Shown here: positions 1 to 6,219 of the stretch, piece after piece
Layout of the letters: the number at the start of each line of letters is the position of its first letter
How positions within the stretch are numbered: the first letter of the stretch is position 1
NCBI GenBank assembly: GCA_965660195.1
Contig: CBFHZM010000044.1
Span: 1 to 14,855 of the forward strand
DNA length: 14,855 bases
Source: JAYODZ01 sp965660195
Lineage (GTDB): Bacteria > Pseudomonadota > Alphaproteobacteria > RS24
Direction of reading: 5' to 3'
Program-made: the position numbers and the translations under genes
Notes under the pieces: generated by a model
Seen by the model: the letters and a program-made list of their open reading frames with translations, nothing else
The model's database searches: none
What the model was told of the DNA's origin: nothing

Positions 1-330
1 GCCGTCTTCACCACGGGTATTCCGCATCAAGGCCGATCCGAACCCGATAAATTCATGCGCGATATGGACACCCTTCTGCCGCAAGTCGCGGGCATTCGCC
101 GCTTTGGGTCAGCTGCTTTAGATTTGGCTTTTGTTGCGGCGGGCCGCGTCGATGGTTATTGGGAACGAGGCCTAAAAGCATGGGATATCGCCGCAGGTGC
201 CGTGATCGTTCAAGAAGCTGGCGGTATGGTCAGCGACATTGATGGCAGCGATGGCTATTTGAATAGCGGCAATATCGTAGCGGGCAACCCATCGCTGTTT
301 AACGATTTACAAAAACAAATTTCGCGTTAG
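1..330 (+). CDS. Inositol monophosphatase family protein, C-terminal part (5' end outside window)
   Basis: The reading frame is open from the first base, so only the last 109 residues are visible. They match the C-terminal half of the Mg2+-dependent inositol monophosphatase (SuhB/IMPase) family: a RRFGSAALDLAFVAAGR segment, then WERGLKAWDIAAGAVIVQEAGG. The Trp-Asp of the WDIAAG motif supplies a metal ligand in characterised members, and GSAALD shapes the substrate pocket. Family members dephosphorylate inositol-1-phosphate or related phosphomonoesters in the cytoplasm; SuhB of enterobacteria also acts in rRNA antitermination. The metal-binding motif of the N-terminal half lies outside the window, so activity and the exact subfamily (IMPase, histidinol-phosphatase or CysQ-like) cannot be decided. 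The gene converges on the ABC exporter with only 9 bases between the stops and no clear terminator. Confidence 0.88.
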   Translation, partial: AVFTTGIPHQGRSEPDKFMRDMDTLLPQVAGIRRFGSAALDLAFVAAGRVDGYWERGLKAWDIAAGAVIVQEAGGMVSDIDGSDGYLNSGNIVAGNPSLFNDLQKQISR

Positions 331-339
331 GCGTTGAAC

Positions 340-2145
340 TTACTCGGCCGCCGAGAGACCAAATTGTAACTTGGCAAGCTCGGCGTAAAGCCCACCTGCC
401 CGTACCAGCTCGTCATGACGTCCAGACGCCACGACCTGCCCCTGATCCATCACAATAATACGACTGGCCTGCAACACAGTTGCGAGGCGATGGGCGATCA
501 CCAATGTGGTACGCCCCCGCATCAGAGATGACAGAGCATCTTGCACGAGCCGCTCACTCTGCGCATCGAGCGCGCTGGTAGCCTCGTCAAGCAAAAGTAT
601 CGGCGCATCGCGTAAAATCGCCCGCGCTATGGCAAGCCGCTGGCGCTGACCGCCCGACAAGTTAACGCCGCGCTCACCGAGCTGGGTCTCATAACCTTTC
701 GGTAGGTTTTCAATAAAATCATGCGCATGGGCCGCTTTGGCAGCAGCAACCACGCTGTCATAGCTGGCCTGCGGCGCTCCAAAGCAAATATTGTCATAAA
801 CAGAAAGACCAAAAATAACCGTCTCTTGCGGTACAATCGACATAGCCCGCCGCAAATCAACCGGATCGAGTTCTTTGATATCGAGACCGTCCACGCTAAT
901 CGTGCCGGTTTGCCGGTCATAAAAACGTGGCAAAAGTTGAAACACAGTTGACTTTCCGGCCCCTGATGGCCCGACCAAAGCCACTGTCTCACCCGGCTCT
1001 ATGTGAAGCGAGAAGTTTTTCAAAGCCGCATCGCGTGGTCGCGATGGGTAATAAAAACTGACCCCGTCAAAAGTCAAAGATCCTTTGACGGGTTGCACGA
1101 GTTTCTTTGGATGCTCAGGTGCGCGAATATCTGGCTCAACATCAAGCAATTCCACCAACCGCTCGGTGGCACCAGCCGCGAGCTGGACATCACCCCAGAC
1201 TTCTGAGAGTGCTCCGATCGAGGTCGCACATAATACGGCATAGAGAATAAACTGGCTCAGAAGACCGCCGGTCATCTCGCCGTCCATGACATCCTGCGCG
1301 CCTATTCGTAACAAACCGACAACGCCCGCAAAAACAAGTACAATTGCCAGCGCCGTCAGCAAGGCGCGCGCAAAAATCCGACGCCGCGCGACCATGAAAG
1401 ATGCCTCAACGGCACCGCCATAGCGCTGCCGATCACTTTCTTCATTCGTGAAGGCCTGCACGATTTGCATCGCCGAGAGACTTTCTGCAGCGTGCGCACT
1501 GGTATCGGCCAGCCGATCTTGGCTGGCCCGCGACAAACGACGGACTAAACGCCCAAAGGCAATAACGGGGATGATAATCAAGGGCAAAGCCAGCGCTGCC
1601 ATGGATGACAGCTTCAAACTCGTAAACACCAGCATCGCCGCCGAACCGATAAACATGAAGAAATTTCGCAGAGCAATCGAAGCCGATGATCCAACAACCG
1701 TTTTAATTAGGGTGGTATCTGCAGTCAGGCGCGAGAGCACTTCGCCGGTCCGAACAGTTTCGAAAAAAGCCGGGCTCAGCCGCGTCACGTGATCATAAAC
1801 TGCGCGGCGCAAATCCGCCGTAACCCGCTCTCCCAACCATGAAACGAAATAAAAGCGGATAGCGCTAGCCAGCCCAAGCGCAATGGCCACCACCATCATA
1901 GCCAAAAAATAGCGGTCAATCACTCCAGTATCAGTCGCAGAAAAGCCCTGATCAATCAGATAACGAGCCGCCACAGGAATAATGAGCGCCGATAAGGTCG
2001 CAACCACTAACGCCACCAACGCACCGACTAGCATCATCGGATAGCGCAAAACAAAAGGCATCAGAGCCATAAGCGGCCGCAGTCGCGTTGACCGACCGCG
2101 CCGCTTCGCCTGCTCTTCTAATGTAAGGCCCGAATTATCCTGCAT
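340..2145 (-). CDS. MsbA-like ABC exporter, fused permease and ATPase
   Basis: A 601-residue half-transporter expected to work as a homodimer in the inner membrane. An N-terminal membrane domain (residues about 25-320, six hydrophobic segments near 36-63, 80-104, 155-176, 183-200, 260-281 and 293-315) is followed by a complete nucleotide-binding domain: Walker A GPSGAGKST (392-400), Q-loop VPQET (438-442), signature LSGGQ (496-500), Walker B ILLLDE (516-521) and switch His552. All catalytic residues are present. The stretch ERVTADLRRAVYDHV and the following SPAFFETVRTGEVLSRL are typical of the alphaproteobacterial 'MsbA-related' permease/ATP-binding group rather than true MsbA; the substrate is unknown, with lipid or drug export only inferred. 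The ATG start has AAGGA about 13 bases upstream, a poor Shine-Dalgarno spacing. It is transcribed divergently from rpmE. Confidence 0.93.
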   Translation of the reverse strand: MQDNSGLTLEEQAKRRGRSTRLRPLMALMPFVLRYPMMLVGALVALVVATLSALIIPVAARYLIDQGFSATDTGVIDRYFLAMMVVAIALGLASAIRFYFVSWLGERVTADLRRAVYDHVTRLSPAFFETVRTGEVLSRLTADTTLIKTVVGSSASIALRNFFMFIGSAAMLVFTSLKLSSMAALALPLIIIPVIAFGRLVRRLSRASQDRLADTSAHAAESLSAMQIVQAFTNEESDRQRYGGAVEASFMVARRRIFARALLTALAIVLVFAGVVGLLRIGAQDVMDGEMTGGLLSQFILYAVLCATSIGALSEVWGDVQLAAGATERLVELLDVEPDIRAPEHPKKLVQPVKGSLTFDGVSFYYPSRPRDAALKNFSLHIEPGETVALVGPSGAGKSTVFQLLPRFYDRQTGTISVDGLDIKELDPVDLRRAMSIVPQETVIFGLSVYDNICFGAPQASYDSVVAAAKAAHAHDFIENLPKGYETQLGERGVNLSGGQRQRLAIARAILRDAPILLLDEATSALDAQSERLVQDALSSLMRGRTTLVIAHRLATVLQASRIIVMDQGQVVASGRHDELVRAGGLYAELAKLQFGLSAAE

Positions 2146-2177
2146 TATGGCTTATTTATCCTTTATCTTCGGGGCTC

Positions 2178-2206
2178 GTTATATCAGCCTCGGCCGTGAA
2201 AGACCA
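2178..2206 (-). promoter_or_regulatory. Candidate sigma-70 promoter for the ABC exporter
   Basis: On the minus strand a TATAAC -10 box (2178-2183) is preceded by TGA, giving an extended -10 (TGnTATAAC). Seventeen bases upstream is a weak -35-like TGGTCT (2201-2206). The position, 33 bases ahead of the exporter ATG, is right for a short leader. This is pattern matching only. Confidence 0.4.
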
Positions 2207-2226
2207 TGCGCCAAAACTGCTTTCTT

Positions 2227-2245
2227 GGGCCTTTTCAAAGGGCCC
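2227..2245. repeat. Short inverted repeat upstream of rpmE
   Basis: GGGCC at 2227-2231 and GGCCC at 2241-2245 form a 5-bp stem that can be extended by TT/AA pairs if one G is bulged, with a loop of about four bases. No T-run follows on either strand, so it is not an obvious terminator. It sits in the 191-base divergent region between the exporter and rpmE, about 90 bases ahead of the rpmE start. The rest of that region shows nothing else I recognise. Confidence 0.35.
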
Positions 2246-2336
2246 CAGCACCGCGCTAGAGTATGCCGATCAGGGCTTGCCTTTCAGCGTTAGCTAGGTT
2301 AAGACACCGGCCTAGAGAGTTATGAAGGATTTTGCC

Positions 2337-2561
2337 ATGAAAAAGGACATCCACCCAGATTACCACATGATCACCGTCGTGATGAATGATGGTTCGAGCT
2401 ACCAAACGCGCTCAACCTATGGTGAAGAAGGGGCAACGCTAACACTGGATATCGATCCAACAACGCACCCAGCCTGGACCAAAGGTCAGCAAACGCTGGT
2501 TGACCGTGGTGGCCGCGTCAGCCGCTTTAACAAGAAATTTGATGGTTTTATCGGCTCCTAA
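2337..2561 (+). CDS. rpmE: 50S ribosomal protein L31
   Basis: A 74-residue protein beginning MKKDIHPDYHMITVVMNDGS, with the later blocks LTLDIDPTTHPAW and DRGGRVSRFNKKF, which is L31 as found in alphaproteobacteria. L31 is a late-assembling protein of the large subunit and contributes to the bridge between subunits. It has no cysteines, so it lacks the zinc-binding CxxC pair of the zinc-containing form; this is normal for the class. I chose the ATG at 2337 over the in-frame ATG at 2322 because MKKDIHP is the family N-terminus and because AAGGA (2325-2329) lies at proper spacing before it. The gene stands alone, converging on the DUF1192 gene 13 bases downstream. Confidence 0.95.
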   Translation: MKKDIHPDYHMITVVMNDGSSYQTRSTYGEEGATLTLDIDPTTHPAWTKGQQTLVDRGGRVSRFNKKFDGFIGS

Positions 2562-2574
2562 ACAGGATCGATCA

Positions 2575-2766
2575 CTAATTTTTGAACAGGGCTTCCGCGG
2601 CATCGTGGGAGCCCTGTTTGCTATTGAGTACGGCTTCGCTCCGTTTAATTTCCGCCGCAAGAATAGCCATCCGCTCAACAAGCTCATCGCGGCTAAAGTG
2701 CCCCAAATCTTCTTTTTGCAACGCTGTTAGCACATCGCTTGGCTTTGTTTCTTCGATCTCGCTCAT
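2575..2766 (-). CDS. Small DUF1192 family protein
   Basis: A 63-residue protein starting MSEIEETKPS. The core LGHFSRDELVERMAILAAEIKRSEAVLNSK is a predicted amphipathic helix or short coiled coil, and the C-terminus DAAEALFKN matches the DUF1192 pattern (LSVEELEERI..LEAEI.RL...K......A...FK). The family is alphaproteobacterial, small and without an assigned function. I chose the ATG at 2766 rather than 2772 because GGAGG lies about 9 bases before the former and only about 3 before the latter. It is divergent from the quinone oxidoreductase, with an inverted repeat between the two, and convergent with rpmE. Its last codons also contain a 9-bp inverted repeat that could serve as the end of the rpmE transcript. 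Confidence 0.8.
   Translation of the reverse strand: MSEIEETKPSDVLTALQKEDLGHFSRDELVERMAILAAEIKRSEAVLNSKQGSHDAAEALFKN
2585..2618. repeat. Nine-bp inverted repeat at the rpmE/DUF1192 3' ends
   Basis: AACAGGGCT (2585-2593) and AGCCCTGTT (2610-2618) are perfect complements around a 16-base loop. The element lies 24 bases past the rpmE stop and inside the final codons of the minus-strand DUF1192 gene. There is no T-run after it on the plus strand, so a strict intrinsic terminator is not supported, but it may stabilise or end the rpmE transcript. The same bases encode the conserved DAAEALFK end of DUF1192, so coincidence is possible. Confidence 0.45.
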
Positions 2767-2784
2767 CAACATCTTCCTCCACCC

Positions 2785-2808
2785 GGCAAGCTGTTTGATA
2801 GGCTTGCC
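2785..2808. repeat. Intergenic inverted repeat between DUF1192 and the quinone oxidoreductase
   Basis: GGCAAGC (2785-2791) and GCTTGCC (2802-2808) form a perfect 7-bp inverted repeat with a 10-base spacer, in the 96-base divergent region. The size and central position suit an operator for a dimeric regulator, although a hairpin in either leader is also possible. No regulator gene adjoins it. Neither arm is followed by a T-run. Confidence 0.5.
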
Positions 2809-2862
2809 TTGATCCTACCGATCAGTCTAAGAAAGCTTATCAGAACTGACCAGAGGAAAAAC

Positions 2863-3861
2863 ATGACCGAAGAGACGCTGATGCGTGCAATTGCCGTAGG
2901 CCCCGAAAAAACTGCTGAAAGCCTCATCATAACCGAGGTCGCCATCCCCGCGCCAAAACCGGACGAAATATTAGTGCGCATTCACGCCGCTGGCGTTAAT
3001 CGTGGCGACTGTTATCAGCGCATGGGGTTTTACCCTCCGCCGCCCGGCGCCTCTGAGATCATGGGGTTAGAATTCGCCGGCGAGGTTGTCGCCACTGGAT
3101 CGAGCGCCAAAAAATGGAAAATCGGTGATCGCGTTGCGGCGCTCGTGGCTGGCGGCGGTTATGCCGAATATGCGTGTGTTCATCAAGACCACGTGCTCGC
3201 CATTCCAAACGATATCGATTATGTCGCAGCCGCGAGCTTACCGGAGACAATTTTCACCGTCTGGGCGAATGTCTTTGAACACGCCTATCTCGACGCCGGG
3301 GAAACCCTACTCATCCATGGTGGCAGCAGTGGCATCGGCGTCACAGCCATTCAAATGGCTAAATTGCGCGGCGCTACCGTCTTGGTAACGGCTGGCTCGG
3401 ACGAAAAATGCACTGCCTGCCGCGACCTCGGCGCTGATATGGCAATCAATTACCGTAGTCATGATTTCGTCGAAGAAGTCAAAACTGCGACGCAAGGCAA
3501 CGGTGCCAACGTCATTCTGGACATGGTTGGCGGCGATTATGTGGCGCGCAACATAGCCGCCAGTGCTCGCGCAGGGCGGATTGTGAATATTGCTTTCTTG
3601 CATGGCTCGAAAGTTGAACTCGATTTAATGCCCATCATGCTGAAAAACCTAACCCTGACAGGATCGACTTTGCGCGCCCGGTCAATTGAGGAAAAAGCAC
3701 GACTGACAGCCGAAGTGGGCCGCGAAATTTGGCCGCATGTCGGCGAAACGATTTCCACCGTGGTCGATAGTGTCTATCCCTTAGCCGAGGCCGGAAAAGC
3801 ACATGCTCGCATGGAATCGAGCGCCCATATCGGCAAAATCATTCTCGACTGCGGCGTGTAA
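2863..3861 (+). CDS. NAD(P)H quinone oxidoreductase, PIG3/zeta-crystallin type (MDR superfamily)
   Basis: A 332-residue zinc-free medium-chain dehydrogenase/reductase. The N-terminal GroES-like domain carries VRIHAAGVNRGDCYQRMGFYPPPPGASEIMGLEFAGEV (about 38-75), and GDRVAALVAGGGYAEY (about 88-103) follows. The Rossmann domain has the NADPH-binding GGSSGIG (153-159). The PPPPGASEIMGLE segment and the lack of the zinc-binding cysteines point to the PIG3 quinone oxidoreductase subgroup, cytoplasmic enzymes that reduce quinones or related electrophiles with NADPH. The true substrate cannot be read from sequence. The ATG at 2863 was chosen over an open frame reaching back to 2809 because AGAGGA lies just upstream. 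It is divergent from DUF1192 and followed by a 104-base gap before trcR. Confidence 0.9.
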   Translation: MTEETLMRAIAVGPEKTAESLIITEVAIPAPKPDEILVRIHAAGVNRGDCYQRMGFYPPPPGASEIMGLEFAGEVVATGSSAKKWKIGDRVAALVAGGGYAEYACVHQDHVLAIPNDIDYVAAASLPETIFTVWANVFEHAYLDAGETLLIHGGSSGIGVTAIQMAKLRGATVLVTAGSDEKCTACRDLGADMAINYRSHDFVEEVKTATQGNGANVILDMVGGDYVARNIAASARAGRIVNIAFLHGSKVELDLMPIMLKNLTLTGSTLRARSIEEKARLTAEVGREIWPHVGETISTVVDSVYPLAEAGKAHARMESSAHIGKIILDCGV

Positions 3862-3965
3862 AAGGACTTTTCTCCCGAGCAATTTCAGCTTATATAGGTC
3901 AAGTTCCCTGAAATTATGAACATTGGTCTGAGTGCTGAATTGGCATTTGGACAGAAGGAGAAGCT

Positions 3966-4670
3966 ATGTCAGCCCCACTTATGCCTAAAGCCACAGCCGT
4001 TTGGCTTATCGATAATACAGCTCTGACCTTTGATCAGATTGCCTTATTTTGTGGCTTACATCCGCTAGAAGTGCGCGGCATAGCCGATGGCGATGTGGCG
4101 ACAGGTATTAAGGGCATGGACCCCATTAGCAATGGCCAGTTAAGCCGCGAAGAAATCGAGCGCTGCCAAAACGACCCATCAGCGCAACTGACGCTGTCGG
4201 AGAGCAAGCGTGATATTCCAGAGATGAAACCGCGGCAAGGCGCGAAATATACACCTTTATCGAAGCGCCAAGAGCGCCCCGATGCAATTGCTTGGCTATT
4301 GCGTAACCATCCTGAACTTAATGATGCCCAAATCAGCCGCTTGGTTGGCACGACGAAAACCACTATCCAGAGCATTCGCGACCGCAGCCACTGGAATATG
4401 ACCAACATTAAGCCTGTTGACCCTGTCTCGCTAGGCCTGAGCACTCAAATTGAGCTCGATCACGAAGTCGGTCGGGCAGCCCGCCGTGAGGAGCGCCGTC
4501 GCAAGGCTGAAGCCAAAGCGGCTGGCGCGACGGGTGAGATTCTGAAAGATGCCGACGAGACCGTCAGCGATGCACCGCAATTTTTGCCTGAAACAGAGCA
4601 CACAGAAGAAGCTCCCATTCGCGAAGATTTGACCGCAGACGACGTGTTCTCGTCTTTTAACAAAGACTAG
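3966..4670 (+). CDS. trcR: Cell-cycle transcriptional regulator TrcR (DUF1013)
   Basis: A 234-residue protein starting MSAPLMPKATAVWLIDNTAL, which I recognise as DUF1013, a family restricted to alphaproteobacteria and now annotated as the cell-cycle regulator TrcR. It is thought to act in the cytoplasm on transcription. Two helix-turn-helix-like units are visible, AVWLIDNTALTFDQIALFCG (11-30) and AIAWLLRNHPELNDAQISRLVG (about 107-128); each is followed by an I(K)..DP(I/V)S segment, which suggests an internal duplication. The rest is a basic stretch (RAARREERRRKAEAKAA, about 170-186) and an acidic tail ending ADDVFSSFNKD. GGAG lies at proper distance before the ATG. The 104-base upstream gap contains an AT-rich TATATA (3891-3896) that could be a -10 box, without a convincing -35. 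Confidence 0.9.
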   Translation: MSAPLMPKATAVWLIDNTALTFDQIALFCGLHPLEVRGIADGDVATGIKGMDPISNGQLSREEIERCQNDPSAQLTLSESKRDIPEMKPRQGAKYTPLSKRQERPDAIAWLLRNHPELNDAQISRLVGTTKTTIQSIRDRSHWNMTNIKPVDPVSLGLSTQIELDHEVGRAARREERRRKAEAKAAGATGEILKDADETVSDAPQFLPETEHTEEAPIREDLTADDVFSSFNKD

Positions 4671-4673
4671 AGT

Positions 4674-5435
4674 TTGTCCGCCGATCTACTTTTTTGGTCG
4701 GCGGCTGGGCTTGCCGTCATGCTGATGGGTCTGTCGAAAGGCGGCCTCGGCATGGGCTTGGGTGTCCTCGCAATGCCCATCATGGCATTGGTGATGCCGC
4801 CCTTGCAGGCGGCAGCCATCATGTTGCCGATCCTCATCATAATGGACATGGTCAATGTTTATGTGCATCGCAAGAATATGCGATTGGACATTTTTTTCCG
4901 TTTTGTTCCCTATACGGTAATCGGCATTGGGCTGGGTTGGGCTTTGGCCGAATATACCAGCGATGATCTCGTCCGCGTGATCATCGGCAGTATCAGTGTG
5001 GTTTTCGCGCTCGATTATTGGTTGTTTAATCGGGCACAAGCCACAGCATGGCGTCCCGGGCACGCCGTAACTGCCGCTAGCGGCTCAGCCTGTGGCTTTA
5101 CAAGCTTCGTCGCCCATGCTGGCGGCGCGCCCTTTCAAATATTTATTTTGCCGCAAAAGCTTGCCAAAGAGAGCGTCGTCGGCACGGGTGCAATCACATT
5201 TGCCGCTATCAACGCCATAAAAGTGCCGCCATACTTCTTCTTGGGGCAGTTTTCAGCAGAAAACCTTTCCTATGCAGCAGTTTTGGCCCCTTTGGCACCT
5301 ATTGGTATTCTGCTAGGTGCCTATTTGCTGCGCTATATTCGTACAGACATATTTTACAATATCTCCTACGCCGGCAGCTTCCTCGTCGGCGGGCGCCTGC
5401 TTTGGGTCGGCGCGGTCGGGCTAGGATGGTTTTAG
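4674..5435 (+). CDS. TauE/SafE family membrane permease (TSUP)
   Basis: A 253-residue, very hydrophobic protein with about eight membrane segments (near 5-21, 30-47, 45-62, 76-93, 98-117, 130-150, 168-190 and 198-220, with a last one near 232-252). The early GLSKGGLGMGLGVLAMPIMAL and later SGSACGFTSFVAHAGGAPFQIFILP are hallmarks of the two halves of TauE/SafE (DUF81) permeases, which export or import sulfite, sulfonates or other organic anions. The substrate here is unknown. The TTG at 4674 gives a full first helix; the next start, ATG 4719, would remove most of it. Neither has a good Shine-Dalgarno sequence. The TTG lies 3 bases after the trcR TAG and in the same frame, so coupled re-initiation seems likely. 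The stop overlaps the stop of the YdcH-like gene by 4 bases. Confidence 0.85.
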   Translation: MSADLLFWSAAGLAVMLMGLSKGGLGMGLGVLAMPIMALVMPPLQAAAIMLPILIIMDMVNVYVHRKNMRLDIFFRFVPYTVIGIGLGWALAEYTSDDLVRVIIGSISVVFALDYWLFNRAQATAWRPGHAVTAASGSACGFTSFVAHAGGAPFQIFILPQKLAKESVVGTGAITFAAINAIKVPPYFFLGQFSAENLSYAAVLAPLAPIGILLGAYLLRYIRTDIFYNISYAGSFLVGGRLLWVGAVGLGWF

Positions 5436-5590
5436 GCGAAACTCGCCAATTCATCCTTCAGGCGTAGTTTTTCCCGCTTGAGATGCGCCAACGTCACGTC
5501 ATCTGGCTTAGGTTGCTTCTGCAACTCGTCAATTTTCGTTTCGATTTCATGATGTTGCCGTTTTAGGCTGTCGATACGGGTCTGGTGCAT
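5432..5590 (-). CDS. Small YdcH-like (DUF465) coiled-coil protein
   Basis: A 52-residue reading frame beginning MHQTRIDSLKRQHHEIETKI and ending LKREKLRLKDELASFA. The pattern (short basic helix, a break at QPKPDD, then LAHLKREKLRLKDEL) is typical of YdcH/DUF465 proteins, two-helix hairpins of unknown function. The ATG is preceded by GGAGG at 7-8 bases, which supports translation. It is divergent from purE across 143 bases and convergent with the TauE permease. A YdcH-type gene next to purE is, from memory, common in alphaproteobacteria; I could not verify it here. Confidence 0.82.
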   Translation of the reverse strand: MHQTRIDSLKRQHHEIETKIDELQKQPKPDDVTLAHLKREKLRLKDELASFA

Positions 5591-5666
5591 TACATTTCCT
5601 CCACATCACTCATCGTAAACGTTACAAAATCGTGACAGGGGTGCAAGAGAATTTTAGCAACAATGC

Positions 5667-5695
5667 TTGATCTTGCTCCTTATTTGCTGTTAAGT
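5667..5695 (+). promoter_or_regulatory. Possible promoter for purE-purK
   Basis: TTGATC (5667-5672) and TTAAGT (5690-5695) are separated by 17 bases, about 38 bases ahead of the purE GTG. The -10 match is weak (three of six), though TG lies just before it. No purine riboswitch fold is evident in the 143-base gap. The remainder of the gap also has to drive the divergent YdcH-like gene. Confidence 0.28.
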
Positions 5696-5733
5696 CCCTG
5701 CTTTCCGGGTGCAAAAGGCCAAGGAGATGAAAG

Positions 5734-6219
5734 GTGTCAGACACTCCACTTATTGGAATTATCATGGGAAGTCAGTCAGACTGGGAGACCATGCAGCACG
5801 CCAGCGACATTCTCAATCAGCTGGGTATCGCGCATGAAACGCGCATTGTCTCAGCCCACCGCACCCCTGACCGACTTTATGATTATGCCAAAACTGCCGC
5901 CGATCGGAATCTGCGGGTCATCATCGCTGGCGCTGGTGGAGCCGCCCATTTGCCTGGCATGACCGCCGCAATGACGCGCCTGCCTGTCCTCGGCGTGCCG
6001 GTTGAGAGCAAAGCATTATCGGGACAAGATTCCCTTCTATCCATTGTTCAAATGCCCGCTGGCGTGCCCGTGGGCACGCTCGCCATCGGCCGCGCCGGCG
6101 CCATTAATGCCGCTTTATTAGCCGCCTCGATACTCGCTACCACAGATGCTGAGCTTGCTAGTCGCCTCGATAAATGGCGACAGGCGCAAACCGACGCCGT
6201 TGCGGAGCAACCACAGTGA
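5734..6219 (+). CDS. purE: N5-carboxyaminoimidazole ribonucleotide mutase (PurE, class I)
   Basis: A 161-residue cytoplasmic enzyme of purine biosynthesis that rearranges N5-CAIR to CAIR. Class I motifs are intact: GSQSDWETM (12-20) for the ribose phosphate, SAHRTPDRLYDYA (40-52) with the catalytic His42, and GAGGAAHLPGM (66-76). It starts with GTG, supported by AAGGAGA seven bases upstream and by the expected family N-terminus. The length is normal for bacterial PurE, which forms octamers. It overlaps purK by GTGA (the purK GTG starts one base before the purE TGA), so the two are translationally coupled. The presence of PurK confirms the two-step bacterial route rather than the animal-type class II enzyme. 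Confidence 0.96.
   Translation: MSDTPLIGIIMGSQSDWETMQHASDILNQLGIAHETRIVSAHRTPDRLYDYAKTAADRNLRVIIAGAGGAAHLPGMTAAMTRLPVLGVPVESKALSGQDSLLSIVQMPAGVPVGTLAIGRAGAINAALLAASILATTDAELASRLDKWRQAQTDAVAEQPQ

Noticed and set aside
343..355. CTCGG-CCG-CCGAG inverted repeat at the ABC exporter 3' end as a terminator
   Set aside because: It lies inside the exporter's last codons, has a 5-bp stem and no T-run on either strand.
3858..3875. AAAAG-GA-CTTTT after the quinone oxidoreductase as a terminator
   Set aside because: The loop would be only two bases and the stem is all A/T apart from one pair, so a stable hairpin is not expected.
4686..5063. Minus-strand 125-residue frame opposite the TauE permease
   Set aside because: Its His/Gln/Asp-rich composition is that of the complement of a hydrophobic membrane protein; there is no ribosome binding site and no family resemblance.
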